In this document: piece after piece, positions 1 through 11,381 of the stretch
How positions within the stretch are numbered: the first letter of the stretch is position 1
Layout of the letters: every line of letters starts with the position of its first letter
NCBI GenBank assembly: GCA_029378245.1
Contig: JARKIF010000137.1
Coordinates: forward strand, 23,016-87,015
Direction: 5' to 3'
DNA length: 64,000 bases
DNA from: Roridomyces roridus
Lineage: Eukaryota; Basidiomycota; Agaricomycetes; Agaricales; Mycenaceae
Program-made: the position numbers and the translations under genes
The notes under the pieces: generated by a model
Database searches by the model: none
Told to the model about the DNA's origin: nothing
Seen by the model: only the letters and a program-made list of their open reading frames with translations

Positions 1-197
1 TTCCCTCGCAGGCCGCGCTCCCCATCGCCGGCATCCCCGCCCTCGTCCTCGCTGACTTGCAGGCTCTCAATGCAAGCACTGGCGCCTTCTCCGCTGCCCT
101 GATCGCCAGTGCCCCGGCTGACCAGGTCGCCACCGCTACTTCGCTCCAGAACGGCGTCATCGCCGCGTTCAACACTGCCATCGCCGCCTACGAGTGA
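1..197 (+). CDS. HsbA-like secreted protein, 3' exon only
   Basis: The window opens inside an intron whose acceptor (ctcgcag) ends at base 11. The exon from 12 to the TGA at 195-197 encodes 61 residues beginning AALPIAGIPALVLADLQAL and ending in FNTAIAAYE. It is the same length (62 codons with stop) and almost the same sequence as the last exon of the next gene, so it belongs to the hydrophobic surface-binding protein A (HsbA-like) family. HsbA proteins are small, secreted, helical proteins first known from Aspergillus as factors that coat hydrophobic surfaces. The 5' exons and signal peptide lie outside the window. Same strand as the following paralog, which points to tandem duplication. Confidence 0.8.
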   Translation, partial: PSQAALPIAGIPALVLADLQALNASTGAFSAALIASAPADQVATATSLQNGVIAAFNTAIAAYE

Positions 198-958
198 TTG
201 ATGTCGGGGGTGTTGGAGGTTGCTGAAGTAAATAATTGTTGTAAAACTCAAAATTGGATGTTCTGTGGACATATTCTGAGAAGAGCCTCTGTGGTTTGAG
301 GTGCTGCCCGCGGTGCTTTGATTTAAAACCAGCTGCAGGCTTGCTGCCCATACACGCCCATCAAAATTTGTATTATCCCTGCATCAGAAAACTGGCTGTG
401 TATGGATCCCAGAGCGAGAAATGAGACCAAGACTGGATTCGAGTTGGAGTATTAGTCATTTGACCTGCATCGTCGCACTTGATCGAGAAATCATGATGTG
501 ACAACAAATTGCTCTTGACCACCATGTTCCCGCTTCAGGTCCGACTTGGAGTCTCAAAGAAACAACAATTTTCACTCCTGGGCCTAAGGCGGCGAACTTG
601 ACCCATGCCACGTGAATCCTGGACCCACAACTGGATGCAGTCTGCTTCTCGAAATTCGAATGCCGTCCTATTCCCGCTCCTGACTACACCAGAAGCATCG
701 GAGTCTGATCCTCCGACCCTATTCTGCTCACGGGTCCTTCAAGCACCACATCTCTGGCGAACCGAGAAGCACGGGCGAGTTTTAGGTGGTTCTTGCTCGC
801 CTTGTGACCTTGGCAGAAACGTTTGCAACCGCCTGTGGAATCCGCATCTCCAGTTTCAGTGGATATCGCCCCGCATCGTACCACTTCTGGGCGGGGTGGC
901 GCTCACTGTTTGGTCGACAGGAAATTCTGCGGGCGAAACGCATGCACCCTCCGATGAG

Positions 959-966
959 TATAAAAG
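959..966 (+). promoter_or_regulatory. TATA box of the HsbA-like gene at 1007
   Basis: TATAAAAG lies 41 bases before the start codon. Comparable TATA elements precede the other family members, at 12101-12108 on the plus strand and near 17921-17927 and 36776-36783 on the minus strand. This suggests strongly inducible promoters across the family. Confidence 0.6.
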
Positions 967-1006
967 CCTCGACCCCTCGACGGTCCATCCATCGCGCTGA
1001 ATCACA

Positions 1007-1659
1007 ATGGTCCAAATCTCTCGCATCCTCTTCGCTGCCTACCTCGTTGCCGCCGGCTTTGCGACTCCCGTCAAGCGCACTGTTGCGCAAATCGAAGCCT
1101 GCATCGCCAACGTTAACACCGACCTCACCACGATGGGCAATGCCATCAACGGTTTCCCCGCGTCGGGTCTCGGTGGTGCTTTGGCCATCCACACCGCCGC
1201 TGGCAATCTGGGGACTGCACTCTCCGCCGGCACGTCCGCCCTTGTGGTAATTTCCATCTCTCTAACTTCCCCTCCATTCTTTCTGATATTGTTGTCTAGT
1301 CGACCGGCTCCCTCAGCGAGGCTGATGGCCAGGTCATTGTCGGCTCCATCTCGGCCATGCAGTCCCCCATCTTGAATTTGCTGAACCAGCTGGGGAAGAA
1401 GAAGGCCGGCTTTGTACGTTTTCGTCCGATTTCTCTCAGTTCGATTCCAGTTCTAACCCACTGTACCTCGCAGGCCGCGCTCCCTGTCGGAGGCATCCCC
1501 GCCGAAGTCCTCGCTGACCTCCAGGCTCTCAAAACCAAGACTACTGCCTTCTCCGCCGCCCTGATCGCCAACTCCCCGGCTGGCCAGGTCAGCATCGCCA
1601 CGTCGATCGAGACCACCATCATCGCTGGGTTCAACACCGCGATCGCGGAGTACGAGTGA
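1007..1659 (+). CDS. HsbA-like secreted protein
   Basis: Three exons fit in phase: 1007-1246, 1300-1413 and 1474-1659, giving 179 residues. The N-terminus MVQISRILFAAYLVAAGFAT is a clear signal peptide, followed by a KR site. The mature part is alternating small hydrophobic and polar residues typical of the HsbA family: an early IEACIANVN helix, the NAINGFPASG motif, a SLSEADGQVIVGSI segment and a C-terminal GFNTAIAEYE helix. Known family role: a secreted protein that adsorbs to hydrophobic surfaces and may help recruit degrading enzymes; the role in this organism is not shown. A TATA box sits 41 bases upstream. Introns are 53 and 60 bases. The last exon is nearly identical to the fragment at the left edge of the window. 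Confidence 0.85.
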
Positions 1660-1965
1660 TTGTTTGTTGTACGGAATCGTTGTCGATACTCGTGTTGTCT
1701 CGCCGAATGAATTGTATTGCGTTTCGAGTTCGCAACTGAGGTCCCATCCATCCTGTCTTGTAGGACCAACTTTCAAATGAAGGCACACACGGGGGGACCC
1801 TTGCACTTCTTATGGCACGGGTTCCGGATGCACAGCGCCGCGTATCTTTGCGGCGATTCTCTTTCAGCATGAAATCTGGAAGGCTGTGGGAGCTGCTGGT
1901 ATTCATCTGGTACGACAAGTACCAGGTATAAAGAAGCAGTGGGGACTCCAAAGACTCACCCCTCC

Positions 1966-2171
1966 ATCGCAACAATTCAACTCCTCCGCATACTCCTTGC
2001 TGTCTCTCTCATCGCTGCCACCATGGCAGTCCCCGGCCAAAGACCCGTTGCTGCACTATAGCTTCCCAAAAATTACACAGCGCCATCTCGGCGGACGGAG
2101 CGGTCTCGGCTGATTTGCAATATCTCCACACCATTGCTGCCGATTTCTCGGTTGCGTTCATCGGTCACTAA
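1966..2171 (+). pseudogene. HsbA-like relic without start codon
   Basis: A degraded member of the HsbA-like family. A TATA box (tataaag, about 1928) precedes a stretch reading IQLLRILLAVSLIAATMAVP, a typical signal peptide, but the position of the expected ATG carries ATC (1966-1968). After an in-frame stop the similarity resumes in another frame as ISADGAVSADLQYLHTIAAD and ends at a TAA (2169-2171). The body is much shorter than in intact paralogs. It converges on the reverse-strand family pseudogene that ends at almost the same place. Read as dead; alternative splicing around the stop cannot be fully excluded. Confidence 0.55.
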
Positions 2172-2189
2172 TGCCAGTTTTTGGATTGT

Positions 2190-2928
2190 CTCACATTGCT
2201 GAGAGGTGCTGCGTCGACAGTAGTTGCGGCGGCTGTGGACAAAGGATTCAAGACTGCGATCAGTACATAAACTCCCAAGACTTCTTTGTTCCAGTCTTTA
2301 GAAGTGAACCCACCTGGAGTACCAGCACGACCGCTGCTCCATATGCGGTGGTGCTCGCATTGAGAGCTCGCAAATTGGCACAGGGTTCTGCAAGAGTGAG
2401 TCCGAGTTGCGCCTACAATTGTGTTTCAATAATGTAACTGGAATGGATGTAAAATATGAACTCACAAAACCAGTCACCTTGGCGTTGAATTTAGAGTTCG
2501 TGTCCCGTACAAGGTCCGCCAAATCCTGGAACTTGGCGTTGAACGCTGTTTCGGCTTCGAGGTCGTCACTCTAAGTATCCACTCGAGTCAAATACTCATC
2601 AATGTTGGGTTGGAGAATATACTTGGAATTGAAGGTCGATCACTGCTCCGTCGATAGCGCTTATCAAGCTCCGTCCCTTTGTGGCCATGGCCTGTGAGAT
2701 TCATAATGTATCCACTTGTAAGTATGATCATGAATGCACCTACCTGGGCGCCGGTCACATTCGAGGCAGGGAAGCCTTCGACGACTGCGTTCAACTGAGA
2801 GTAGTCTGCGTCGAAATGGCTGCAATGTCAGCCATGGCTTGATCGAAGGTCCGTCTGGCAGGAATTGAGGACGCCAGGCCGGCGCCGATCATGGAGGCAG
2901 TTAGAAGCAGGTGAGAGAATTGGACCAT
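2190..2928 (-). pseudogene. HsbA-like gene with frameshift
   Basis: Reading leftward from the ATG at 2928-2926, a signal peptide (MVQFSHLLLTASMIGAGLAS) leads into a family-like region, but exon 1 (2928-2744) is 185 bases, one short of a whole number of codons, and runs into TGA. With that break skipped, the family motif VVEGFPASNVTGAQ follows. Downstream exons then fit in phase: 2691-2623, 2570-2478 and 2412-2314, joined by GT-AG introns of 52, 52 and 65 bases. They encode ISAIDGAVIDLQFQ and AETAFNAKFQDLADLVRDT. After the last exon the frame meets TGA and the usual C-terminal helix is lost or out of frame. The good splice sites suggest recent loss. An assembly error at the frameshift is the alternative. 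Confidence 0.6.
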
Positions 2929-3670
2929 TTTTGTGAGTCGGTGGGTGGAATGGAGAGAGATGTTTGAGTGGCAAGGGTATTATACCGCAAGCGAAAATAA
3001 AGCGGTGACACCCATACAAGAGTGGAGACCGCTGGGGACTTGAGCTCCGGTGCGACACATCGCCTTCAAGTTTAGCATTCGACCGAGGCGACAGAGCTTA
3101 AACCGTGGTAATCGAAGGATCGTTCTGCGAAGTTGTGAAACCGTCGACAAACCTCCTGTGTAAGGTTCGCGGCATCCATGACAGGGGTCTTCAACACGCG
3201 AATAGGCGCGCGACTCAATCCCAGAAGTGGAGCTAATCCTCTAGCAAGGGTTCGCGGTCGCAAGTGAAAACGAAGCATCGAATGCAACTTGAGAGACAGG
3301 TTCAGAATACGATCCAAGCCGCAACCGTTCCGCCCGAAGCCACCTGGTCCAGACAGAAGGCAGTAACGCCAAACAGAGGAGAACGAGAGCGTTTCTCTCA
3401 GGCGAATGAATGAGGTGGATGGTTTCTATTCTGCCCGCGAGCGGTCGGGTGCGATACATCGCGGTCAACGAACCTCTGCGACAGAGCTTGAATGATGGAA
3501 GTCGACGAATCGCTCTGGCAAGGCACTCTAGACTTTTTCGCGCTTCAAACGTCCAGACTTCATCCTTCAGGAGGCCCTACGAGGGAAAATGTTCTTGTAT
3601 TGTCTAAAAATAAAATACCTGTGCTGCAAATGAGAAGGGCCAGAAAACTCGTCGGCTGGTGGAACGCACG
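2929..3670. other. intergenic stretch, no gene seen
   Basis: Only short overlapping open frames in both directions, none with a recognisable domain or a consistent exon pattern. A TATA-like element (gtattatac, about 2976-2984) probably belongs to the reverse-strand HsbA-like pseudogene. Confidence 0.5.
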
Positions 3671-4534
3671 TTAAGACTCGACCCTCGAATTCAATTGCTG
3701 CAAACACAAAACCACCGCATGTATCCCCTGTCGAACAGCCTCCGAGTCCGAGTCGACGACCCGAGCGAGTATGCCCGTCATCTTATCCGGATGCCATCGC
3801 AAAAGCGAGCTACGCACGCGCTCCTTCTTCGTTACCGTGCATCCACGAACCTTGAGCGGCCCCAGCAAGAACTCTTCAATCTTGCTGACCGTCAAGTCCG
3901 CGAGCGCAACAGACTGCCCTTCTTCGGGGCAAGTGGGCCACGGGACGTCCCCGAACTGTATATTCTGGTATTGTGCACGATCGAGACCGCCCTTGCCCAC
4001 GAGAGCAGTCCAACGGGCCTCGTAGCCAGTCCAGCGCTCGGTGAGAGTCTTCTCGAGGGCTCTGAGACGCAGCTCCTCGCGAATGGCCTCCGTCCTGACG
4101 TAATCCCGATTCCCTTGCGCGTCACGTAGGATGCCACCGCTGCGAACCCAGTCGACCTCGCCCTTGTACGCTTCGGCTGCTTCCATCTCGAGTCGTGACT
4201 TGCGTAGGGCGGCATCGCGTGCCACGCGCTCCGCGTACGCCTCGTCCAGCGCCGCTTGGCGTTTTCGGTCAGCCTCGGCGAGCTCGTCCTGTTGATGCGT
4301 CGGTGGAGGATCAAAAGAGGGGGATAGAACGCTGGTAGAAGGGGACCCTGGAGGGAAAGCAAAGTATCCAGCACTGCGAGAAGGCGTGGACTGCGGAGTC
4401 GAAAAGAGCGGCCCGCCGATTTTGCTGGGTGTGACCGGATTCATTGTCCGCGGAGGAGTGAAAAATATGGGAGGAGAGGTTTTGGAGGAGAGGTGCGGCT
4501 GAGCTGGCCATTGAGAACGAAGGGGAGCGGTCAT
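3671..4534 (-). CDS. RWHPDK-motif protein, J-domain-like C-terminus
   Basis: A single-exon frame of 287 residues. The first ~90 residues are Ser/Pro-rich and probably disordered. Residues ~95-180 are charged and helical (DELAEADRKRQAALDEAYAE). The C-terminus, from about residue 220, is a compact helical domain with ERVRSSLLRWHPDKM, resembling the second-helix HPD segment of J-like domains as seen in fungal proteins distantly like NFKBIL1. The same kind of domain ends the large gene at 46459-50716 (LRRWHEDHF). A partner or a chaperone role is not shown. A second possible start lies about 30 codons in (MNPVTPSK). No intron is needed. Confidence 0.6.
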   Translation of the reverse strand: MTAPLRSQWPAQPHLSSKTSPPIFFTPPRTMNPVTPSKIGGPLFSTPQSTPSRSAGYFAFPPGSPSTSVLSPSFDPPPTHQQDELAEADRKRQAALDEAYAERVARDAALRKSRLEMEAAEAYKGEVDWVRSGGILRDAQGNRDYVRTEAIREELRLRALEKTLTERWTGYEARWTALVGKGGLDRAQYQNIQFGDVPWPTCPEEGQSVALADLTVSKIEEFLLGPLKVRGCTVTKKERVRSSLLRWHPDKMTGILARVVDSDSEAVRQGIHAVVLCLQQLNSRVES

Positions 4535-4654
4535 CGCTGGTCGTGGTCAACAATTGTTGGCATCATGTGACTCATCACAGTCGGTCGGTCTCCGCGTCGT
4601 CGGTTTGCAATGTCTATCTGATAATGCTACAGGTACATTGATAATACTAATAAG

Positions 4655-6096
4655 CTAATCCCCTGGTGGATGTATGGACCGTGTATTTAAATTACTGCTC
4701 CCAGTTGGTGTAAATGTCTCCCACATTTCGACGTGATGTTGTTCGTGATGGTGATTTTCTCGTTCTCTGCGACACGTAGAAGTCCATGCGGCCAAAATAT
4801 CCTGAGCCAAGTCAGTGCCAAGCCAAATAAAACCGGAAGTGGGATCACCTTCTGAGTCCCAAAAATCAAAATTGATGAAACGGGAACTGAAGGGAGTAAG
4901 GACCGATTCGCAGAGGGGACAGGCAAGAAACTCACCAATTGCAATAACGATGTTGAATATCTCATTCGTAGAGTCAGGAAGTATCATAAAGATCATACTC
5001 AGACTGCAAAGCCCAATTTGAGATGCGGACAGGAACGCTGGGAAAAGTTGACGCACATAATGGACAGCATGCCAATGGAAGTGAATGCCAGCACCCTCAC
5101 GACCATAGACACGGACGCCCGCTCATCCGAGTCTTGCTTGAATATCGCCCATACCCGACGCAAGTTGCGGAATATAATTGCCTCGACGCCAAGGCAGAGG
5201 ATCATTATCGTCGATACAACCGCCGACGATGCCCTTGCCCTGAATTATGCATGAATCGGGTTAGCGGGGGATATATCACCGAACTCTAATCCACGCACGG
5301 TACTTGAGTATTCATCGACATTGAGCAATAGGTGCCGTCATCCATGCGCCGGACTAACGACGGGTCGGACAGTCCCTTGTTCAGGAACACGAGGAATAAA
5401 ATCCACGCCGGGATGTATGGCCCGATGACTAGCTGTATCCGGCAACCAAATGAGCTGCAAGTATTATAGAGATAGATCTGGAATCGCACTCACCGCCGCA
5501 GTCCAAAGCTGTCGGTGCGGAATATCAACGAGCAGACTGCGAAGCGTCATATACACCTGCACAGTTGTTATAGGTATTCATAGACAGGATGGTGGCACAG
5601 CTCACATGTATGACAAGCGCGATGGTGGCGCCGGAGGTTCTATAATTGAAGACAACACAGATCGGCGACACAGCTCTCCAGGGGAAACATAGCGGACGAC
5701 GTACAGTGGGGGTACGGCGTAGATCAGCGCAGCTTGCACAACGCAAAGCGTCTGGTTTGGTTCCTTCCCCAGCGGCAGGCCGATGAGAAATCTAATCCAG
5801 TCAGCACAAACGCAACGAAGACGGATAGAGGAGACGCACATGTACGAAGAGCATGAAATAATCCAACAAATCATAAAGTTATACCAGCTAGCGTGCCTCC
5901 GGGTGGCCTTGCGCCAGATGGAGGCCGTAAGAAGGAGTAGGAAAGCTCCAGAAAGCCCCGCCAGCTGCAGTCCGTAGAATGCGTAGCGGATGTGGCTCGT
6001 CCTCGCTACATCTACGGAATCACCTGATCCCGCCCAGTCAGTATGTCCATGTGGCAAAGGGGCGAGGGACCTACGCAAGGTGAGGTCGTGAGCCAT
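4655..6096 (-). CDS. Agaricomycete multi-pass (probably 7-TM) membrane protein
   Basis: Starts at ATG 6096-6094 (MAHDLTL) and is split by many short introns whose phases fit. After a first small exon the protein reads HIRYAFYGLQLAGLSGAFLL (TM1), then a segment with WYNFMICWIISCSSY (TM2), LCVVQAALIYAVPPL (TM3), TSGATIALVIH (TM4), LVIGPYIPAWILFLVFLN (TM5), SSAVVSTIMILCLGVEAIIF (TM6) and VVRVLAFTSIGMLSIM with a following SMIFMILP segment (TM7). The end is hydrophilic and His-rich. This layout matches a large family of uncharacterised seven-helix proteins in mushrooms, thought to be receptor-like. No ligand or partner is known. It lies tail to tail with the RWHPDK gene and shares no obvious operon-like link. 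Confidence 0.65.
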
Positions 6097-6487
6097 AGAG
6101 CTGTAGGGAGTGTCGAGGAGCTACGTGGGGAAGGAAGAGGGAAAGAGGATGGGGTGCGACCGGGTCTCATTTAATCAAGTACCCCGCATCTTCTTCCTGA
6201 TTTATGTATCAACGAAACGAGGGAAGAACAGTCACTTTCTGTGTTCCTTTTCCCGCGCTCGCTGGATGGATCAAACAGATCTGGTCCGGTGAAGCCGTGA
6301 CGACATCGCGACATAATCAATTGGACAATGGACAGCAGTACTTACAGAACGTTATTTCATAGTATGCGACCGTCGGACTGAGCCCAAATAGTAACTCGAA
6401 GAGCGGAGGTTTCCTGGGTTGCCACCACAGCAGCAGAAAGGAGCCGTTTTATTTACGTGCGACATCGGGCACAGAGCGGCATTGTGA
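6097..6487. other. intergenic stretch, no gene seen
   Basis: About 390 bases between two reverse-strand genes. No conserved frame or repeat was found; it presumably holds the promoter of the membrane-protein gene and the 3' untranslated region of the Ybp2-like gene. Confidence 0.5.
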
Positions 6488-8430
6488 CTAGACCTTCGAA
6501 TCAGCCCGTAGATTCGAGATGGCCGCGTCTACCCGCTCAAGACTTGTCTTCAAAGACACGACGGGCATCATGTCGTGAATGTGTCCTGGAAATAAGTCAG
6601 TCGGTGGAGCGAGTAGTCTAGAGCGGCCGCACCATGTGTGAATGCCGGGTTGTCCGTCCACCGAGCAAGCGTAGATCTCAGCGGTGCCAAGAGTGTTTTC
6701 TCGACATTGGATATCTGGTCCCGATCACGAATACCTGTCTATGAGGATATTAATAATTAATATCGGACCCGCGGGAAAGAGTCGGCGACTAACGCGGTTC
6801 AGGTTGTCTCGCAGCAACAGGATATAATAGAGCGAGAGACATTCCACGAGCCTGGATGGCTCTGCCGAGTCCTCAATGTCCTTCAATGACAAATCGGGAT
6901 GGAAGAGGTCGGGCGGGTCAGGACGGAGCAGGACTGGTCCCAATGTTTGTAGAAAGATCGGAGACGCAAAGATACTGGCTCTATCTTCGCGTGGGAGTGA
7001 TTCCAAAACGGCCTCTTTCACAAGACCGACGGCGGCTACGCGCATCTGGGGGAGATCGCTATCAGTCGTAAGGTCCTTGAGAATTTCGAGGCGGAGGGCG
7101 GGTGAAGTGAGAGCCAGGACGCGGGAGAGGATGCGGAAGGCTTGGTGGCGGATGTCGCTATCGGGGTGTGCGCTAGCCAAAGAAGGTAAAATGGCGCATA
7201 GGGGCCCAGAGATGTCGGGCGAGAGTTCTCGCCCCGAGGTCGTTGAATGGAGTAAAATGGACAACGCTTCGTCGAGGGCATAGTTGGACTGGATCGAAGC
7301 TATCAAGATCGGGAGAATGCGAGGCAAGAGGCCGCCAGTGTCCGATGGCTTCGAATGTGCTAAAAGGACGAGGTAGGCGGTCGAAGGCATCGACGGTACA
7401 GAATCGACAGAGAAGGTTTCTCCAAATGCTCGATGTACCGTCTGATATTGGATGAGAAGTTGAATTTTGGTGGGTTAAATTCATACCAACGCCTCCTGGA
7501 TCGGCCTCTCTCCGTCCTCCCAACCTGGTAGAACTGTAGAACGGATCGTCAATCGAGGGTACAATTCTTCGAACGATCTCTGAGCGAGTGATGACTGAAT
7601 GCACTGAGCACACGATGAAAGAGTCGTCTCCAAAAGCTCCTTTGCGATTCCCTTAAATGCTCTCAGTCTCGTGTTCACAACAGAGGAAGGATCGGCACCT
7701 GACAAGCAGCAGCATCGTCTTTTGCCCATGCCGCCACTGTTGAGCAGAGCTGAGAGACTGTCGCTATGACTTGACGGCCTTCATCCCGACTAAAACGCGA
7801 GCCCGCCAGCTGAATCGAGGATTCTAGCTGCAAGAGAAGCGGCCGAATTGTATCCGATGCCGATTTTTTGCGTAGTGCAAGACGAGGAATGGCTGGAGAA
7901 CGGTCAAATAAACGAACCTGGCTTTGCGTGAGAACGCACCCGAGTTGTACAGGCATATCAAAGAAATCAGTTGATTCGACGGAGATTCGAGAGCACCATC
8001 CTCGTCGTCATCGTCTTCCGCGTCAAGGGAGTCATTGACGCGTTCAAGTATCTCCTGAGCCGCGATAACGACCTCCTTCGCGCTTCCCTGTTCGCCTACG
8101 AGCGTGATGAGACTCTTCGCTGCCGGCTGGGAGCAAGGCACTAGATGTGGCAAGATGCTCAACGGGTCCTGCGCGAAATAAGACATGGACTAGAGAATTA
8201 AAACATCTCAACTTACTAAATACTCTCCCGATGGCGACTGAGATAGCGCAGTGTAGATTTTGTCGAGAGATGCTGGCGATTTTTCATCCGTCGTCGCGGA
8301 CAAAATCAGGGCCGTTACTGCTCCAGAGTCGACCTCCTAGAAACTTTGAGTGGTCCTTTCATGCGTGTACGAAGACGACTCTCACCTCATTCTCAGGAAG
8401 ATTCAAGAGGGCTCGAATGTCGTTGGACAT
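6488..8430 (-). CDS. Ybp2/Alf4/glomulin-family protein
   Basis: Starts at ATG 8430-8428 (MSNDIRALLNLPENE) and runs through several short introns to TAG at 6490-6488. Helical repeat-like segments include ILPHLVPCSQPAAKSLITLV, DTIRPLLLQLESSIQ and PQMRVAAVGLVKEAVLESL. The C-terminal part has SRLVECLSLYYILLLRDNLN and, after an intron, TGIRDRDQISNVEKTLLAPL. This is the pattern of the YAP-binding/Alf4/glomulin family (PF08568). Yeast Ybp1 acts in oxidative stress signalling through Yap1, Ybp2 at the kinetochore; plant Alf4 and animal glomulin bind the RING protein Rbx1. Which role applies here cannot be told. An acidic linker (DAEDDDDEDG) lies near residue 120. Head to head with the kinase gene. 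Confidence 0.7.
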
Positions 8431-8452
8431 GTCGTGTGCCGAAGAGGAAGAA

Positions 8453-11242
8453 ATGCGGCATTACGTCACTCTCCCCCGCCTGGCTTTAGCAGCTACGCCG
8501 ACCACCCTCATGTCAGAGGAAGGCGAGTCCTCGCCACGTCGGGCGCTCATCCCGATCTTCCCCGTCGTCCAAAACTGGCGCCCCATCCTGCACGCCTCTA
8601 ACCAAGTCGTGCTGTACAATCCCACCTCGCACGCGCTCTCCATCCGACAAAGCTCTCCTTCCAATCTCCCCAGCCCGACGAGAGTCCAGCCTCCGTGTCC
8701 CTACTGCAAGAGGCCGCTCCCGGACGACTTTCTCGCTGATTCTGCCGCTGCGGAGCTCGAGGACGAGGATCCTGACACGGATGTGGACGCTAGCTTCCGC
8801 GCGTCCAACTACTTTCATCTATTGCAAATATCCAACGAGATCTCTTCACGTCCGTCCACTCCGCCGCCTATTGGAGACTCTCGCACATTTCCCGTCGAGG
8901 CGATGGCGGAAGGCTACTTTAAAGCCTTCTTCCAGGAAGAGGAACGGCTCGGGATGGGCGCAAACGGGACGGTGTATTTATGCCAGGTGCGTTTTATCGT
9001 TCTCTATTAAGAGGGCATGGACTGAGATTGTGTAGCATGTCCTAGACGGAAATCCTCTTGGTCAGTCGGGACCTTACTTTTTCTTGTTCGTGGCGTAGCC
9101 GACGCGTAGTGAAGGTCACTTTGCCGTCAAGAAAATCGCCGTCGGAGAGTCTCATTCGTATCTATTGAACATTTTAAAAGAAGTGAGTCTTGGTCTTCGC
9201 TCGGTTTATTCGCTGAACCTGCCAGGTTCGGCTGCTAGAGCAACTCCACCATCCCAATATTATAACATATCAGTGCGTTGGTTGTGTTCTCGTCTGGAAC
9301 TTGTCCCTCAATTCTTGAAAAGCCACGCATGGCTCGAATCATGTCAATTCTCATCTTTTGGCCCTAAAATCCCAACCCTCCAGTAAGTCCGCCGTTGAAT
9401 TGCTTGCCGGTCCATGACCTCATTTCCCCCACAGCGTTCTAATGCAATGGGCTGAAGCCGGAAGGTACTACATCCATCTCATGCCGATGCTTCTCTGACA
9501 ACGTTAGTCTCGATGATTTTATCGACGTCCGACTCGGCCGACGCTCCCCCTCTATCCACGTTCACGCCGCCGATCAAAGTGCTTCTGATCCCCAAACGCC
9601 AAACGGCGACACCCCTGCCGCCGACCACGAGCGAGAGCAGCTCTCCCGCTCTGCACGCATTCGTGCGTTCCGCGAATTCCAACGTGCACCGCCTGAGCGG
9701 CAGGAGCAAATGCGGCGGACACAGATGGCGCGGAGCCGAAGCGGGAACGGCGACTCGCCACAGACCTGGACTGCGGTGCATCTCTTGAGCGCTGAAGAAG
9801 TCCAGAGCTTATTCCGCGATGTCGTCGAGGGGCTTGCGTTTCTTGTGAGTTCGCCGTCGTCGCGAAGATCGCTTAACCAACGCGTTTTCAGCACGACAAG
9901 TCGATTCTCCACTTGGATTTGAAACCCGGGAACGTGTTGCTGACGTGGGATGGGGGCAGGTTGATGTGCGTTTGGTCCTTTCGCTTGTTTCATTCATCTG
10001 TGACATTTTCATTCAGTCCGCGCGCCATGCTTTCCGACTTTGGGACGTCTCGCGACATGCTACAATCCTCTCGCTCTAGATCAGGGAATACCGGAACGTA
10101 AGTCCTCCCACCTTCCTGTTCGGAAACTAAATTGAACACGCCCCCCGCGTAGCCTAGAATACACCGCCCCCGAATCGCTACCCTCGCCGCGGACGGGATT
10201 CCTCCTCCAGCCGGTGGACTCGAAGGCGGATATGTGGTCGCTCGGGATGATACTTCACAAACTTCTATTTTTTAAACTTCCTTACGAGTTTGCTTCGGAC
10301 TCGACTGAGTGTGGAAGTAAGGTCGGTGAGGGCGATAAGATGGAGAGGTTGGAGAGGGAGGTGTTGGAATATGCCGGGTACGTCTGGTTTCTTTTACGTC
10401 CTCATCTTTTCGAGACTGAGGATGGCAGGTTCAAATCCAACCAAACGCTAGCAATGCAGTTCGAAGCGCGGAGGTTGCCTAGAGCGTTTTTGGTTCTGCT
10501 TGAAGGGTTGTTGAACCTGGTGCCAGCTGGGCGCCCGTCTTGCGAGCGGGTGGCTACGGCGATTCGGGAGGGGCGGGTAAGGAGTTTATTCATTTCTGCA
10601 TTTTTTCGGTTGTTAATTTGGTCGACGACAGCTAGATCCCATGCTGGCTCGGCAACGCCAACCACAAGCTACTTCCAACAACTCACTCATCACTGTTCCG
10701 CGACGACCTTCAGACCCCGGGGATGCTTCCGCCTTGGATTCGGCTGCCGTTGTTGCTGTTGATAGTACACAGGAGCGGCCACAAGAGGAGCAGCGTGAGG
10801 AAGATGAACATCCGCATGAGAGTGATCTCGGTGTGGATATGGACGAAACCAAGCCCCTGCTCAGCCTTGGTCCTCCTCCTCTCCCGCCGACGACGACGCA
10901 GCACACAAATCACAACAGATGGGAGATGCTGGTTCAGAGGGTCCCACTTGTACCGCCGCCGATGGTGCTCGGGGTACGCACGACAAAGTCGTGCATTATG
11001 ATCGCCAAGGTAAATGCGCGGATTTCAGCTTTTTTCTAGCGTGCTCAACGAAACTTTCTCGAATACAGATCCTCAGTATATACTCTCCAGGCTGTGCCCA
11101 AAGCCGTGTCGCGATATCGTTGCTTTTGGTGTTGGCGGTGGTGGATACATGGTTCGATGGACTGTGGATTACGGTGCTTTTAGCTGGGGTGCATTGGGGT
11201 ATTTTGAGATTTGGATGTTGGGGTCATGCGTGCTGTACTTGA
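8453..11242 (+). CDS. IKS1: IKS1-like serine/threonine protein kinase with C-terminal membrane segments
   Basis: A multi-exon gene; the start is uncertain (MRHYVTL at 8453, or in-frame ATGs at 8417 and 8432, which would overlap the divergent gene). The N-terminal region carries a CPYCKRPLP zinc-knuckle-like segment. The kinase domain follows: glycine loop ERLGMGANGTVYLCQ, ATP lysine in HFAVKKIAVG, then HHPNIITY, the segment HAWLESCQFSSFGPKIPTL that suggests the IKS1 family, catalytic loop ILHLDLKPGNVLLTW, and MLSDFGTSRD followed by GNTGTLEYTAPESL. The catalytic loop has Leu where most kinases have Arg in HRD; Asp and the DFG are intact. An insert of ~100 residues lies between the hinge and the catalytic loop. 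The last exon adds two hydrophobic stretches (ISLLLVLAVVDTWF and WITVLLAGVHWGIL), suggesting membrane anchoring. Substrates are unknown. Confidence 0.75.
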
Positions 11243-11381
11243 GTAGTCCATGGATTATAATTGCGGTACAGTAAGGGCAAGGGTACAGAAATGCATGATA
11301 TCGTCAGAGGTTCGTTCGCTCGTTGGCTCGTTCAACTAGGCAGTCTTGATGTGGGTGGTTTCGTGCTGAGAGATGATCCAC

